A stretch of 64,000 bases of DNA, taken from Saccharothrix obliqua (lineage in GTDB: Bacteria; Actinomycetota; Actinomycetes; Mycobacteriales; Pseudonocardiaceae). The notes under the pieces were generated by a model that had not been told where the DNA came from, made no database searches, and saw only the letters and a program-made list of their open reading frames with translations. The DNA lies in the NCBI RefSeq assembly GCF_019375475.1, contig NZ_JAHXGQ010000001.1, positions 806,001 to 870,000 of the forward strand. Direction: 5' to 3'. This document shows positions 25,227 to 34,604 of the stretch, one piece after another (position 1 is the stretch's first letter; each line of letters starts with the position of its first letter). Both the position numbers and the translations under genes were made by a program.

Positions 25227-25719
25227 CGGCGGTTCAGGTTACGGATCGGCAACGTGCGACGCCAACCGATCCGCCCCACCGCCGGAGGTGGTGCCAACCC
25301 CACCGACAGGACCGGTCTGCCCGCCGACGGGCGCTCTCGGCACACGCCGGGATGCGGGCGGTGCGCCTCGCCGGTGCCCCTGCCGCGTGGGTGCGGGCGG
25401 TGCCCAGCCGGCGCGAGTGCGGCTCGTGCCCGCCGCCCCCGACTCAGCCGGTTCCCCGCGCACGCGCGCGGGCGATGCCCCGCCCTGGTCGGTCCAGGCG
25501 GTTCCCGGCCCCGGTTCAGGCGGTCCCTGCCGCGTGGGTGCGGGCGGTCCCTGCCCCGGCTCAGGCGGTTCCCCGCCGCGTGGGTGCGGGCGGGGCCCCC
25601 GCCCGGTTCAGGCGGTGCCCCACCTGCGGCTCGCGCGGGGCCTCACCGCGGCTCGCGCGGCACCCCACCGCGGCTCGCGCGGCACCCCACCGCGGCTCGC
25701 GCGGCGTCCCGCCTCCGGC
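25227..25719. other. Gene-free GC-rich low-complexity stretch
   Basis: No convincing gene lies in these 493 bases. Short imperfect repeats of a GCGTGGGTGCGGGCGG unit occur near 25386, 25531 and 25576, followed by an exact tandem repeat (25626-25713). Open frames across it are translations of the repeats. Confidence 0.6.
25626..25713. repeat. Four-copy 22-bp tandem repeat
   Basis: Unit GCGGCTCGCGCGGCACCCCACC at 25626-25647 (variant), 25648-25669, 25670-25691 (two identical copies) and 25692-25713 (variant). It ends seven bases before the stop of the TetR gene on the other strand. Confidence 0.8.
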
Positions 25720-26313
25720 TCAGGCGGTGGCCAGGACTCCGGCCGTGGTCAAGGAGGCCAACGCCATCCGCGTCAGCAGGGCGGCCATCTGGTCCCGGTC
25801 CAGGTGGGCGCTGTGCGGGGTCGAGTTGATCAACCCGAAGACGGCGTGCGCGGCAGCGCGGGCGGTCGGCTCGTCCACCGCCACCGACTCCTGGAGCGCG
25901 GTCACCCACACCTCCACGTACCGGCGCTGCAAAGCACGCACCCGGCGGCGGTCGGGGTCGGTCAGGTTGGCCAGGTTGCGCATCTGCACGGTGATCAACG
26001 CCGGGTCGTCCAGGGCGAAGTCGACGTGCCAGCGGACCAGGGCCTGCAACGCGGTGGCCGCGTCGGGCGCCGCGTCGACGCGTGCCTGACCGCCTTCGAG
26101 GAGCCGCTCCGAGATGGAGGTCAGCATCTCGCCGAGCATCGCGTCCTTGCTGCGGAAGTGGCGGTAGAGGGCCGGCCCGGAGATGCCCACCGCCGCGCCG
26201 ATGTCGTCGATGCCCACGCCGTGGAAACCGTGCCGGGCGAACAGCTCGGCGGCGGCGTCCAGGATCTGGTCGCGGCGGGTCTGCTTCACTCCATCGGCTG
26301 GCACGGCACCCAT
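25720..26313 (-). CDS. TetR family regulator, probable repressor of the branched-chain acyl-CoA operon
   Basis: A 197-residue TetR protein. The helix-turn-helix is at about 12-57 (RRDQILDAAAELFARHGFHGVGIDDIGAAVGISGPALYRHF), and the C-terminal domain is helical. The ATG at 26313 (MGAVPADG) is used; an in-frame start 75 bases further up would run into the operator. The operator-like palindrome at 26337-26352, 24 bases upstream, shares its pattern with two sites before mccB. In Mycobacterium tuberculosis a TetR protein (BkaR, Rv2506) controls the equivalent accD1-accA1-fadE19 genes, so the same logic is likely. The effector is unknown. Confidence 0.85.
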   Translation of the reverse strand: MGAVPADGVKQTRRDQILDAAAELFARHGFHGVGIDDIGAAVGISGPALYRHFRSKDAMLGEMLTSISERLLEGGQARVDAAPDAATALQALVRWHVDFALDDPALITVQMRNLANLTDPDRRRVRALQRRYVEVWVTALQESVAVDEPTARAAAHAVFGLINSTPHSAHLDRDQMAALLTRMALASLTTAGVLATA

Positions 26314-26336
26314 CCTAGCCAGCTCAACGACAAGGG

Positions 26337-26352
26337 GTAAACGACCGTTAAC
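26337..26352. promoter_or_regulatory. TetR operator (autoregulatory site)
   Basis: GTAAACGACCGTTAAC, an imperfect palindrome matching the GTTAACxxxxGYTAAC pattern of the two sites at 27342 and 27368. It lies between the TetR gene and the divergent lipase gene. A half-site GTTAACTC follows at 26397-26404. Confidence 0.65.
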
Positions 26353-26494
26353 CAGCCTGTCGGGGGAAGTTTCCCAACCGGATGACACCTCAACCGGTTA
26401 ACTCTTGACTCACCCTTCTTGTCCTCCGTACCGCCTGGTAACCATTGATGTGCTCCGCATCACCCCCCTGTGTACGCCCTTCGGGAGGCACCCG

Positions 26495-27286
26495 ATGCGC
26501 CCCATCCGAACCCTGCTCAGCGCAGCGCTCGCCGCCGCGGCGGCGCTGCTCGTCGTGACACCCGCGCAAGCCCAGGCCGGCGCGCACTACGTCGCGCTCG
26601 GCGACTCGTACTCGTCCGGCACGGGAACCGGCTCCTACTACTCCGACAGCGGCTCCTGCAAGCGCAGCAAGTACGCCTACCCGGCGTTGTGGGCCGCCGC
26701 CAAGGCGCCCGCGAGCTTCAAGTTCGTCGCCTGCTCGGGCGCGCGCACCGCCGACGTGGTCAACAACCAGCTCAGCGCGCTGAGCGCGACGACCACGCTC
26801 GCCTCCATCTCCATCGGCGGCAACGACGCGGGCTTCACCGACGTCATCTCCACCTGCACCTTCGGCTCCGACCAGTCCTGCCTGAGCCGGGTCGACCAGG
26901 CCAAGTCGTTCGCCGTCAACACCCTGCCCGGCCTGCTCGACAACGTGTACGCGCGCATCCGCGACCGCGCGCCGGCGGCGAAGGTGGTCGTCCTCGGCTA
27001 CCCGCGCCTCTACAAGGTGCCGGGCTCCTGCTCGGTGGGCCTGAGCGACACCAAGCGCGCGGCGATCAACGGCGCCGCCGACACCCTGCACTCGGTGGTC
27101 TCCGCCCGCGCGGCGGCGAAGTCGTTCACCTACCGGGACCTGCGCTCGTCGTTCTCCGGTCACGAGATCTGCTCCGCCGACTGGTGGCTGAACAGCCTGA
27201 GCTGGCCGGTCGAGGAGTCCTACCACCCGAACCGCGACGGCCAGCGGCTCGGTTACCTGCCGCAGCTGGCCGCGGTCGCCGGCTGA
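26495..27286 (+). CDS. Secreted SGNH (GDSL) lipase/esterase
   Basis: A 263-residue secreted esterase. A signal peptide covers about 1-28 (AQA cleavage). Block I GDSYSSG carries the nucleophile S38, block III is GGNDAG, and block V is SYHPNRDGQ with the catalytic His. Six cysteines could form three disulfides, as in Streptomyces SGNH lipases. The ATG at 26495 has GGGAGG eight bases upstream; the open frame back to 26405 is not used. It is divergent from the TetR gene and may share its control. It ends at a 14-bp hairpin. Confidence 0.9.
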   Translation: MRPIRTLLSAALAAAAALLVVTPAQAQAGAHYVALGDSYSSGTGTGSYYSDSGSCKRSKYAYPALWAAAKAPASFKFVACSGARTADVVNNQLSALSATTTLASISIGGNDAGFTDVISTCTFGSDQSCLSRVDQAKSFAVNTLPGLLDNVYARIRDRAPAAKVVVLGYPRLYKVPGSCSVGLSDTKRAAINGAADTLHSVVSARAAAKSFTYRDLRSSFSGHEICSADWWLNSLSWPVEESYHPNRDGQRLGYLPQLAAVAG

Positions 27287-27292
27287 CGCCCG

Positions 27293-27326
27293 ACCGGTGA
27301 CGCGGCCCCTCCGCCGCGTCACCGGT
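27293..27326 (+). terminator. Terminator of the lipase gene
   Basis: ACCGGTGACGCGGC (27293-27306) pairs with GCCGCGTCACCGGT (27313-27326) around a six-base loop, seven bases after the lipase stop. Confidence 0.7.
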
Positions 27327-27341
27327 CCGGTGGACGGGGGC

Positions 27342-27357
27342 GTTAACAAGCGCTAAC
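27342..27357. promoter_or_regulatory. TetR operator site 1 of the mcc operon
   Basis: GTTAACAAGCGCTAAC: GTTA...TAAC arms with a GCGC core edge. It is 26 bases, centre to centre, from site 2 and on the same helix face within half a turn. Confidence 0.7.
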
Positions 27358-27367
27358 ATCACCTCGG

Positions 27368-27383
27368 GTTAACGACTGCTAAC
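27368..27383. promoter_or_regulatory. TetR operator site 2 of the mcc operon
   Basis: GTTAACGACTGCTAAC, 12 bases before the mccB ATG and over its likely transcript start. It shares GTTAACGAC and TAAC with the TetR-gene site, allowing one mismatch in the first half. Confidence 0.7.
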
Positions 27384-27395
27384 CGCGAGGAGCCC

Positions 27396-29000
27396 ATGGA
27401 CGCCCCCGTCCTGCGCAGCGCCGCCGACAAGTCCGGCGAAGCCTTCCGGCGGTACGCCGACGAGCACACCGCCCTCGTCCACGACCTGCGCGCCAGGCTC
27501 GCCGAAGCCGCGAAGGGCGGCCCGGAGCGGGCCCGCACCCGGCACGTCGAGCGCGGCAAGCTGCTGCCCCGCGACCGGGTGGACGCGTTGCTCGACCCGG
27601 GATCGCCGTTCCTCGAACTCGCGCCGCTGGCCGCCAACGGCATGTACGGCGACGACGCGCCGGCCGCCGGCATGATCACCGGCGTGGGCCGGGTGTCCGG
27701 CCGCGAGTGCGTGGTCGTCGCCAACGACGCCACCGTCAAGGGCGGCACCTACTACCCGATGACGGTGAAGAAGCACCTGCGAGCGCAGGAGGTCGCGCTC
27801 CAGAACCGGCTGCCGTGCGTCTACCTGGTGGACTCGGGCGGCGCGTTCCTGCCCAAGCAGGACGAGGTGTTCCCGGACCGCGAGCACTTCGGCCGCATCT
27901 TCTACAACCAGGCCACCATGTCCGCGCAGGGCATCCCGCAGATCGCCGCCGTGCTGGGTTCGTGCACGGCGGGCGGCGCGTACGTGCCCGCGATGAGCGA
28001 CGAGGCGGTCATCGTGCGCGGGCAGGGCACGATCTTCCTCGGCGGCCCGCCCCTGGTGAAGGCCGCGACCGGCGAGGTCGTGACGGCCGAGGAGCTGGGC
28101 GGCGGCGAGCTGCACTCGCGCACCTCCGGCGTGACCGACCACCTCGCCGACGACGACGCGCACGCGTTGCGCATCGTCCGCTCCATCGTGAGCACGCTGG
28201 GTCCGCGTGCCGACCGCCCGTGGCGGGTGGAGCCGAGCGTCGAACCCGCGGTGGACCCGGACGAGCTGTACGGCGTGGTGCCCACCGACAGCCGCACGCC
28301 CTACGACGTGCGCGAGGTGATCGCGCGCGTGGTGGACGGCAGCCGGTTCCAGGAGTTCAAGAAGGAGTACGGCCAGACCCTCGTGACGGGGTTCGCCCGC
28401 ATCCACGGCCACCCGGTGGGCATCGTGGCGAACAACGGCGTCCTGTTCGGCGAGTCCGCCCTGAAGGGCGCGCACTTCATCCAGCTGTGCGACCAGCGCT
28501 CCGTGCCGCTGGTGTTCCTCCAGAACATCAGCGGCTTCATGGTGGGCCGCGAGTACGAGGCGGGCGGCATCGCGAAGCACGGCGCCAAGATGGTGACGGC
28601 CGTGGCGTGCGCGCGGGTGCCGAAGTTCACCGTCGTGATCGGCGGTTCGTTCGGCGCGGGCAACTACTCCATGTGCGGCCGGGCGTACTCGCCCCGGTTC
28701 CTGTGGATGTGGCCGAACGCCCGGATCTCCGTGATGGGCGGTGAGCAGGCGGCGTCCGTGCTGGCGACGGTGCGGCGCGACCAGCTCGGCGACGCCTGGT
28801 CGGCGGAGGACGAGGAGGCGTTCAAGGCCCCGATCCGCGCGCAGTACGAGGACCAGGGCAACCCCTACTACTCGACGGCCCGGCTGTGGGACGACGGCGT
28901 GATCGACCCGAAGGACACCCGCACGGTGCTCGGGCTCGCGCTGTCCGCGGCGGCGAACGCGCCGCTGGACCCCGTCGGCTACGGCGTCTTCCGGATGTGA
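27396..29000 (+). CDS. mccB: Acyl-CoA carboxylase carboxyltransferase subunit (methylcrotonyl-CoA type)
   Basis: The beta (carboxyltransferase) subunit of a biotin-dependent acyl-CoA carboxylase, 534 residues. The family landmarks are [47 protein letters not shown] and, near the C-terminus, [34 protein letters not shown]. That pattern is typical of methylcrotonyl-CoA or geranyl-CoA carboxylase rather than propionyl-CoA carboxylase. It corresponds to mycobacterial AccD1. It is the first gene of a three-gene operon and the two operator sites are just upstream. The pathway would be leucine breakdown. Confidence 0.93.
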   Translation: MDAPVLRSAADKSGEAFRRYADEHTALVHDLRARLAEAAKGGPERARTRHVERGKLLPRDRVDALLDPGSPFLELAPLAANGMYGDDAPAAGMITGVGRVSGRECVVVANDATVKGGTYYPMTVKKHLRAQEVALQNRLPCVYLVDSGGAFLPKQDEVFPDREHFGRIFYNQATMSAQGIPQIAAVLGSCTAGGAYVPAMSDEAVIVRGQGTIFLGGPPLVKAATGEVVTAEELGGGELHSRTSGVTDHLADDDAHALRIVRSIVSTLGPRADRPWRVEPSVEPAVDPDELYGVVPTDSRTPYDVREVIARVVDGSRFQEFKKEYGQTLVTGFARIHGHPVGIVANNGVLFGESALKGAHFIQLCDQRSVPLVFLQNISGFMVGREYEAGGIAKHGAKMVTAVACARVPKFTVVIGGSFGAGNYSMCGRAYSPRFLWMWPNARISVMGGEQAASVLATVRRDQLGDAWSAEDEEAFKAPIRAQYEDQGNPYYSTARLWDDGVIDPKDTRTVLGLALSAAANAPLDPVGYGVFRM

Positions 29001-30928
29001 GCGTGATGTTCGACAGCGTTCTGGTGGCCAACCGCGGCGAGATCGCGGTCCGCGTCATCCGCGCCCTGCGGCGCTTCGGGATCAGGTCGGTCGCGGTCTA
29101 CAGCGACGCGGACGAGGACGCGTCGCACGTGCGGCTGGCGGACGAGGCGGTGCGGATCGGCCCGGCGGCGGCGCGGGAGAGCTACCTGTCGGTCGAGCGG
29201 ATCGTGGACGCCGCGCGCGTAACCGGCGCGCAGGCCGTCCACCCCGGTTACGGCTTCCTCGCGGAGAACACCGAGTTCGCCCGCGCCTGCGAGAAGGCGG
29301 GCCTGGTGTTCATCGGCCCGCCGGCCGAGGCGATCGACGCGATGGGCGACAAGATCCGCGCCAAGCTGACCGTGCGCGCGGCGGGCGTGCCGGTGGTGCC
29401 GGGCCGCACCGAACCGGGCATGAGCGACGACGACCTGGTCGACGCCGCCGCCGAGATCGGGTTCCCGGTGCTGCTCAAGCCGTCCGCGGGCGGCGGCGGC
29501 AAGGGGATGCGCCTGGTGCACGAGGCGGGCGCGCTGCGGGACGCGATCGAGTCGGCGCGGCGCGAGGCACGCGGGTCGTTCGGCGACGACACCCTGCTCA
29601 TCGAGCGGTACATCACCAACCCCCGGCACATCGAGATCCAGGTGCTGGCCGACGCGCACGGCGCCGTCGTGCACCTGGGCGAGCGCGAGTGCAGCCTCCA
29701 GCGCAGGCACCAGAAGATCATCGAGGAAGCGCCGTCACCGCTGCTCACCCCGGAGGTGCGGGAGGCGATGGGCCGCGCGGCCGTGGACGCGGCCACATCC
29801 GTCGGCTACGTCGGCGCGGGCACGGTCGAGTTCATCGTGGACGGCACGACCGGCGACTACTACTTCATGGAGATGAACACCCGGCTCCAGGTCGAGCACC
29901 CGGTGACCGAGCTGGCCACCGGCGTGGACCTGGTGGAGCAGCAGCTCCGCGTCGCGGCCGGGCAACGCCTCGACCTCGGCGACGTCGAGCTGTCGGCGCA
30001 CGCCGTCGAGGCCCGCGTGTACGCCGAGGACCCGGCACGCGGGTTCCTGCCCACCGGCGGCACGGTGCTGGCGCTGCGCGAGCCGGCGGACGTGCGGGTC
30101 GACTCGGCGCTGCACGTGGGGCTCCGGGTCGGCAGCGACTACGACCCGATGCTGGCCAAGGTGATCGCCCGCGGCACGACCCGCGAGGAGGCGTTGCGCA
30201 GGCTGGACGCCGCGCTGGGCCGCATGGTCGTGCTCGGGGTGACCACCAACATCCCGTTCCTGCGCGCGTTGCTGAAGGACGAGGACGTGCGTGCCGGCCG
30301 GCTCGACACGGGCCTGGTCGAGCGCAAGCTGGAGGAGCTGACCCGGTCGGAGACCCCGCCCGAGGTGCACGCCGCCGCGGCCCTGGAGCGGCAGCTCGCG
30401 TTGCGCCCCGCGGGCGACGACCCGTGGGACCAGCCGACCGGCTGGCGGATCGGCGAGCACGCCTGGACCACGTGGCGGATCGGCGACGTCGACGTCCGGG
30501 TGCGCGGTGACGAGGTCGTGGTGGGCGACGGCGAGCCGATGCGCCTGCGTGCGTCCTATGTGGACGACGATCTCGTGGTCGGCGGCCGGCGGTACGCCGT
30601 GGCCAGGTCGGGCAACGTGCTGTGGCTCGGCGCGGACGGCCGCACGTGGGCGTTGACCGAGGCCGAGGGGTCCGAGCGGTCGGCGCACGAGTCGGCGGGC
30701 CGCGCCGGACCCGTCACCAGCCCGATGCCCGGCACGGTCCTCGTCGCGCGTGCCGCCGAGGGCGACCACGTGACGGCCGGCCAGGCGTTGTTCGTAGTCG
30801 AGGCCATGAAGATGGAGCACACCGTCACCGCACCCACCGACGGCGTGCTCACCGAAGTGAACGTCCGGGCGGGCCAACAGGTCGCGCTGGACCAGACCCT
30901 TGCCGTCGTCGTGCCCCACCAGGAGTGA
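28997..30928 (+). CDS. mccA: Acyl-CoA carboxylase biotin carboxylase/BCCP subunit
   Basis: The alpha subunit, 643 residues. A biotin carboxylase domain covers about 4-450: N-terminal [25 protein letters not shown]-grasp [11 protein letters not shown] and the catalytic [15 protein letters not shown] linker domain follows, and the C-terminal biotinyl domain has the biotinylated lysine in [11 protein letters not shown]. The GTG at 28997 overlaps the mccB stop (GTGA); an in-frame ATG at 29006 is the alternative. It must partner with the mccB product to carboxylate a branched enoyl-CoA such as 3-methylcrotonyl-CoA. It corresponds to mycobacterial AccA1. Confidence 0.93.
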   Translation: MSVMFDSVLVANRGEIAVRVIRALRRFGIRSVAVYSDADEDASHVRLADEAVRIGPAAARESYLSVERIVDAARVTGAQAVHPGYGFLAENTEFARACEKAGLVFIGPPAEAIDAMGDKIRAKLTVRAAGVPVVPGRTEPGMSDDDLVDAAAEIGFPVLLKPSAGGGGKGMRLVHEAGALRDAIESARREARGSFGDDTLLIERYITNPRHIEIQVLADAHGAVVHLGERECSLQRRHQKIIEEAPSPLLTPEVREAMGRAAVDAATSVGYVGAGTVEFIVDGTTGDYYFMEMNTRLQVEHPVTELATGVDLVEQQLRVAAGQRLDLGDVELSAHAVEARVYAEDPARGFLPTGGTVLALREPADVRVDSALHVGLRVGSDYDPMLAKVIARGTTREEALRRLDAALGRMVVLGVTTNIPFLRALLKDEDVRAGRLDTGLVERKLEELTRSETPPEVHAAAALERQLALRPAGDDPWDQPTGWRIGEHAWTTWRIGDVDVRVRGDEVVVGDGEPMRLRASYVDDDLVVGGRRYAVARSGNVLWLGADGRTWALTEAEGSERSAHESAGRAGPVTSPMPGTVLVARAAEGDHVTAGQALFVVEAMKMEHTVTAPTDGVLTEVNVRAGQQVALDQTLAVVVPHQE

Positions 30929-30931
30929 GCG

Positions 30932-32086
30932 ATGTTGGACTTCCGCCTTGACGAGGAGTACGAGGCGCTGCGCAAGACCGTCGAGGAATTCGCGCGCGAA
31001 GAGGTCGCCCCGGTCATCGGCGACCTGTACGAGCGGGAGGAGTTCCCGTACGAGCTGGTCGCCAAGATGGGTCGGATGGGCTTGTTCGGCCTGCCGTTCC
31101 CGGAGGAGCACGGCGGGATGGGCGGCGACTACTTCGCGCTGTGCCTCGCGCTGGAGGAGCTGGCGCGCGTCGACTCCTCGGTGGCGATCACCCTGGAGGC
31201 CGGCGTCTCGCTGGGCGCGATGCCGCTCCACCGGTTCGGCAGCGCCGAGCAGAAGGCGACGTGGCTGCCGAAGCTGACCAGCGGCGAGCGGCTGGGCGCG
31301 TTCGGCCTGACCGAGCCCGGTGGCGGGTCGGACGCGGGTGCGTTGCGCACCACGGCCAGGCTCGACGGCGACGAGTGGGTCCTCAACGGCACCAAGGCGT
31401 TCATCACCAACTCGGGCACCGACATCACGGGCCTGGTGACGGTCGCGGCGGTCACCGGGCGCAAGGACGACGGCAGGCCGGAGATCTCGGCGATCATCGT
31501 CCCGGCGGGCACGCCCGGCTTCTCGGTGTCCCGCAAGTATTCGAAGGTCGGCTGGAACGCCTCGGACACCCGCGAGCTGTCGTTCCAGGACTGCCGGGTG
31601 CCGGTCGCGAACCTCGTCGGCGAGCGGGGCCGCGGCTACGCGCAGTTCCTCCAGACGCTGGACGAGGGCCGCGTGGCGATCGCCGCGATCGGTGTCGGCC
31701 TGGCGCAGGGCTGCGTGGACGAGTGCCTGCGCTACGTCGGCGAGCGCGAGGCGTTCGGCCGCAAGATCGGGGAGTACCAGGCGATCCAGTTCAAGATCGC
31801 CGAGATGGAGGCCCGCACCCACACCGCCCGCCTCGCCTACTACCAGGCGGCGGCGAAGATGCTGCGCGGCGAGCCGTTCAAGCGCGAGGCGGCGATCGCG
31901 AAGCTCGTCTCCTCCGAGGCCGCGATGGACAACGCCCGCGAGGCCACCCAGATCTTCGGCGGCTACGGCTTCATGAACGAGTACCCGGTGGGCCGCTTCT
32001 ACCGGGACGCCAAGATCCTGGAGATCGGCGAGGGCACCAGCGAGGTCCAGAAGATGCTGATCGCCCGCGAACTCGGGCTCCGCTGA
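30932..32086 (+). CDS. Acyl-CoA dehydrogenase
   Basis: A 384-residue FAD enzyme introducing a 2,3 double bond into an acyl-CoA. FAD/substrate motifs FGLTEPGGGSDAG and KAFITNSGTD are present, and the catalytic glutamate is in ILEIGEGTSEVQ (about residue 369), as in short- and medium-chain enzymes. True isovaleryl-CoA dehydrogenases usually have Ala at that position and a Glu in the middle helix, so an IVD label is not safe. It starts three bases after mccA. Position and operon match fadE19 in the mycobacterial leucine-degradation cluster, so a branched short-chain acyl-CoA is the likely substrate. Confidence 0.93.
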   Translation: MLDFRLDEEYEALRKTVEEFAREEVAPVIGDLYEREEFPYELVAKMGRMGLFGLPFPEEHGGMGGDYFALCLALEELARVDSSVAITLEAGVSLGAMPLHRFGSAEQKATWLPKLTSGERLGAFGLTEPGGGSDAGALRTTARLDGDEWVLNGTKAFITNSGTDITGLVTVAAVTGRKDDGRPEISAIIVPAGTPGFSVSRKYSKVGWNASDTRELSFQDCRVPVANLVGERGRGYAQFLQTLDEGRVAIAAIGVGLAQGCVDECLRYVGEREAFGRKIGEYQAIQFKIAEMEARTHTARLAYYQAAAKMLRGEPFKREAAIAKLVSSEAAMDNAREATQIFGGYGFMNEYPVGRFYRDAKILEIGEGTSEVQKMLIARELGLR

Positions 32087-32140
32087 CGAAGGCGCTGACC
32101 GGAGCCGCCGATCGCCCCTCGGGCACCGCTGACCGACGCC

Positions 32141-32166
32141 GCCCCGCTCCACCCCTGGAGCGGGGC
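32141..32166. terminator. Bidirectional terminator, mcc operon / crotonase
   Basis: GCCCCGCTCCA (32141-32151) pairs with TGGAGCGGGGC (32156-32166) around a four-C loop between convergent genes. Confidence 0.75.
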
Positions 32167-32925
32167 TCAGTGGAACCGGCCGTGCCTGCCCTCGCCGCCG
32201 AGGAAGCGGGCCACGCCGGACGCCACGTCACGCAGCGACGCCACCCCGTGGTCGCGCTCGTTGGCCAGCGCGTCCTCCTCCGGCAACCCCTCCTGCTCCA
32301 ACGCCGACAGCCGGTCGTGACGCAGGCACGTCTGCGGGAACGCGGCGATCTCGTGCGCCAGCTCCTCCGCCGCCGCACGGGCGCGCCCACGTGGCACCAC
32401 CCGGTTCGCCAGCCCCATCGCCAACGCCTCGTCGGCGAGCACGGGACGCCCGGTGAGGATCATGTCCATCGCGCGCGACCCGCCGATCAACCGCGGCAAC
32501 CGCACCGTGCCACCGTCCACCAGCGGCACGCCCCAGCGCCGGCAGAACACGCCGAACACCGCGTCCTCGTCGGCCACCCGCAGGTCGCACCACAACGCCA
32601 GCTCCAACCCGCCCGCCACCGCCGCGCCGGACACGGCCGCGATCACCGGCTTGCCCAGCCGCAGCCGCGTCGGGCCCATCGGACCGGTCGGCGACAACGG
32701 GTCGTTGCCGCGCTCCGTGCCGACGGCCTTGAGGTCCGCGCCGGAGCAGAACACGCCGCCCTCGCCGTGCAGCACGGCGACCGAGAGCGCGTCGTCCTCA
32801 TCGAACTCGCGGAACACCTCGGCCAACGTGTGGGCGGTCGGCCCGTCCACCGCGTTGCGCACGTGCGGCCGGTTCAGCAGCACCGTGCAGACCGGGCCGG
32901 ACCGCTCCACCCGCACCGAACTCAC
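32167..32925 (-). CDS. Enoyl-CoA hydratase/isomerase (crotonase) family protein
   Basis: A 252-residue crotonase-fold protein. The oxyanion-hole segments are VFCSGADLKAV and VSGAAVAGGLELALWCDLRVADE. The first catalytic Glu of a true hydratase is replaced (GGLELALWCD rather than the GG-CELA pattern), and CRRWGVPLVDGGT is where the second Glu would be, so it may be an isomerase or other crotonase rather than a hydratase. Its GTG overlaps the stop of the upstream acyl-CoA dehydrogenase gene by four bases. Confidence 0.85.
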   Translation of the reverse strand: MSSVRVERSGPVCTVLLNRPHVRNAVDGPTAHTLAEVFREFDEDDALSVAVLHGEGGVFCSGADLKAVGTERGNDPLSPTGPMGPTRLRLGKPVIAAVSGAAVAGGLELALWCDLRVADEDAVFGVFCRRWGVPLVDGGTVRLPRLIGGSRAMDMILTGRPVLADEALAMGLANRVVPRGRARAAAEELAHEIAAFPQTCLRHDRLSALEQEGLPEEDALANERDHGVASLRDVASGVARFLGGEGRHGRFH

Positions 32926-34517
32926 CGCTCCGGCAACCCCCGTTCGATGATCGCCCCGAAGTCGACGCCACGCGGCAGCGTGCCGAGCGCCGCGCCCCAG
33001 TCGCCGGACAGCCGCGACGCGCAGAACGCGTCCGCCACCGCTGGGTGCCCGTGCCGCACGAGCAGGGAACCCTGCAACGCCAACGCCATCCGCTCCACCA
33101 GCCTACGTGCCCGCAGTTCGAGGTCCGCGTGGTCGGCCAGTTCCGCCCTGATCGCGTCGACGGCCGCGTCCAACCGCCGGTCACCGCCGCGTGCCGCGTC
33201 CAGCTCGGCGAAGAACGCCGCCACCGCCTCGGGTTCCTTCGCCATGGCGCGCAACGCGTCCAACGCTGCCACGTTGCCCGAACCCTCCCAGATGGACATC
33301 AGCGGCGACTCGCGGAACAGCCGCGGCATCCCCGAGTCCTCGACGTAACCGTTGCCGCCCAGGCACTCCAGCGCTTCGGCGGCGTGCACCGGGCCCCGCT
33401 TGCACACCCAGAACTTGGTCACCGCGAGACCGAGCCTGCTGCGCGTGCCCGCCAGCCACAGGCCGACCGCGGTCGCCGCCTCGGACTCGACCGCCAGGTC
33501 GGCCAGCACGTTGCGCATCGCGGGCTGGTCCACCAGCGCCTTCCCGAACGCCCGGCGGTGCACGGCGTGGTGCGCGGCCTGCGTGAGGCCGGAGCGCATC
33601 CCGGCGGCGGTGCCGAGCACGCAGTCCAGGCGGGTCGAGTTGACCATCTCGATGATGGTCCGCACGCCCCGGCCCTCCTCGCCGACCAGCCAGCCGACCG
33701 CGCCGTCGTACTCCAGTTCGGCCGACGCGTTGGACTTGTTGCCCAGCTTGTCCTTCAACCGCTGGAAGAACATCGCGTTGCGCGTCCCGTCCGGCAGCAC
33801 GCGCGGCAGCACGAAGCAGGACAGGCCGCCGTCGGCCGTTCGCGCGAGGGTGAGGAACAGGTCGGACATCGGCGCGGACGTGAACCACTTGTGCCCGGTC
33901 AGCACGTGGTGGTCACCGGCCCTGGTCGCCGTGGTGGTGTTGGCGCGGACGTCCGAGCCGCCCTGCTTCTCGGTCATCGACATGCCCGCGAGGAGGCCGC
34001 GCTTGCCCTCCGGCGCACGCAGGCCGAAGTCGTACTCGGTGGCCGCGAGGAGGGGTTCGTACCGCGCGGCCAGCTCGGGCGCCGCGCGCAGCGCGGGCAC
34101 GGACGCGTACGTCATGGAGATCGGGCAGCCGTGACCGGCCTCGGCCTGGCTCCACACGTAGAACTTGGCGGCGCGGGCCACGTGCGCGCCGGGCCGCTCG
34201 TCCCGCCAGGGCGCGGCGTGCAGGCCGTGACCGACGGCGGTGGTCATGAGTTCGTGCCACGCGGGGTGGAACTCCACCTCGTCCACGCGGTGCCCGTACC
34301 GGTCGTGGGTGTGCAGCACGGGCGGGTTGTCGTTGGCCTGACGGGCGAGCCGCTGCACGTGCGCCGAGCCCGCCGCCCGCCCCAACTCGCGGACCTCGGC
34401 CTCGGCCCACCCCGCGCCACCCCGGTGCAGGCCGTCCAGCAACGCCGGGTCCGCGGCGACGTCGTGCCCCTCCAACGGGGGCGCCTGGTTGGTCACCTGG
34501 TGCGTGGCGTGCGTCAT
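32922..34517 (-). CDS. AidB-like acyl-CoA dehydrogenase
   Basis: A 531-residue member of the AidB branch of the acyl-CoA dehydrogenase family (E. coli AidB, adaptive response to alkylating agents). The branch markers are the long N-terminal region with WRDERPGAHVARAAKFYVWSQAEAGHGCPISMTYA, the FAD loop MSMTEKQGGSDVRANTT and the C-terminal SPLMSIWEGSGNVAALD with the catalytic-type Glu. The length is usual for AidB. Physiologically it may act on isovaleryl-CoA, or on DNA-associated damage as in E. coli; neither can be decided. It is translationally coupled to a crotonase and divergent from tmsA. Confidence 0.88.
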   Translation of the reverse strand: MTHATHQVTNQAPPLEGHDVAADPALLDGLHRGGAGWAEAEVRELGRAAGSAHVQRLARQANDNPPVLHTHDRYGHRVDEVEFHPAWHELMTTAVGHGLHAAPWRDERPGAHVARAAKFYVWSQAEAGHGCPISMTYASVPALRAAPELAARYEPLLAATEYDFGLRAPEGKRGLLAGMSMTEKQGGSDVRANTTTATRAGDHHVLTGHKWFTSAPMSDLFLTLARTADGGLSCFVLPRVLPDGTRNAMFFQRLKDKLGNKSNASAELEYDGAVGWLVGEEGRGVRTIIEMVNSTRLDCVLGTAAGMRSGLTQAAHHAVHRRAFGKALVDQPAMRNVLADLAVESEAATAVGLWLAGTRSRLGLAVTKFWVCKRGPVHAAEALECLGGNGYVEDSGMPRLFRESPLMSIWEGSGNVAALDALRAMAKEPEAVAAFFAELDAARGGDRRLDAAVDAIRAELADHADLELRARRLVERMALALQGSLLVRHGHPAVADAFCASRLSGDWGAALGTLPRGVDFGAIIERGLPER

Positions 34518-34604
34518 CAGGCCAGGGTACTACCGGGCGGTAACTTCGTGACCGGCGAAATTTTGGGGGTGCTGAGGCCGGGAGATCGGCCTAACGTCGA
34601 TCGC

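Noticed and set aside
25626..25713. CRISPR array
   Set aside because: The 22-bp units are directly adjacent, without spacers, and no cas genes are near.
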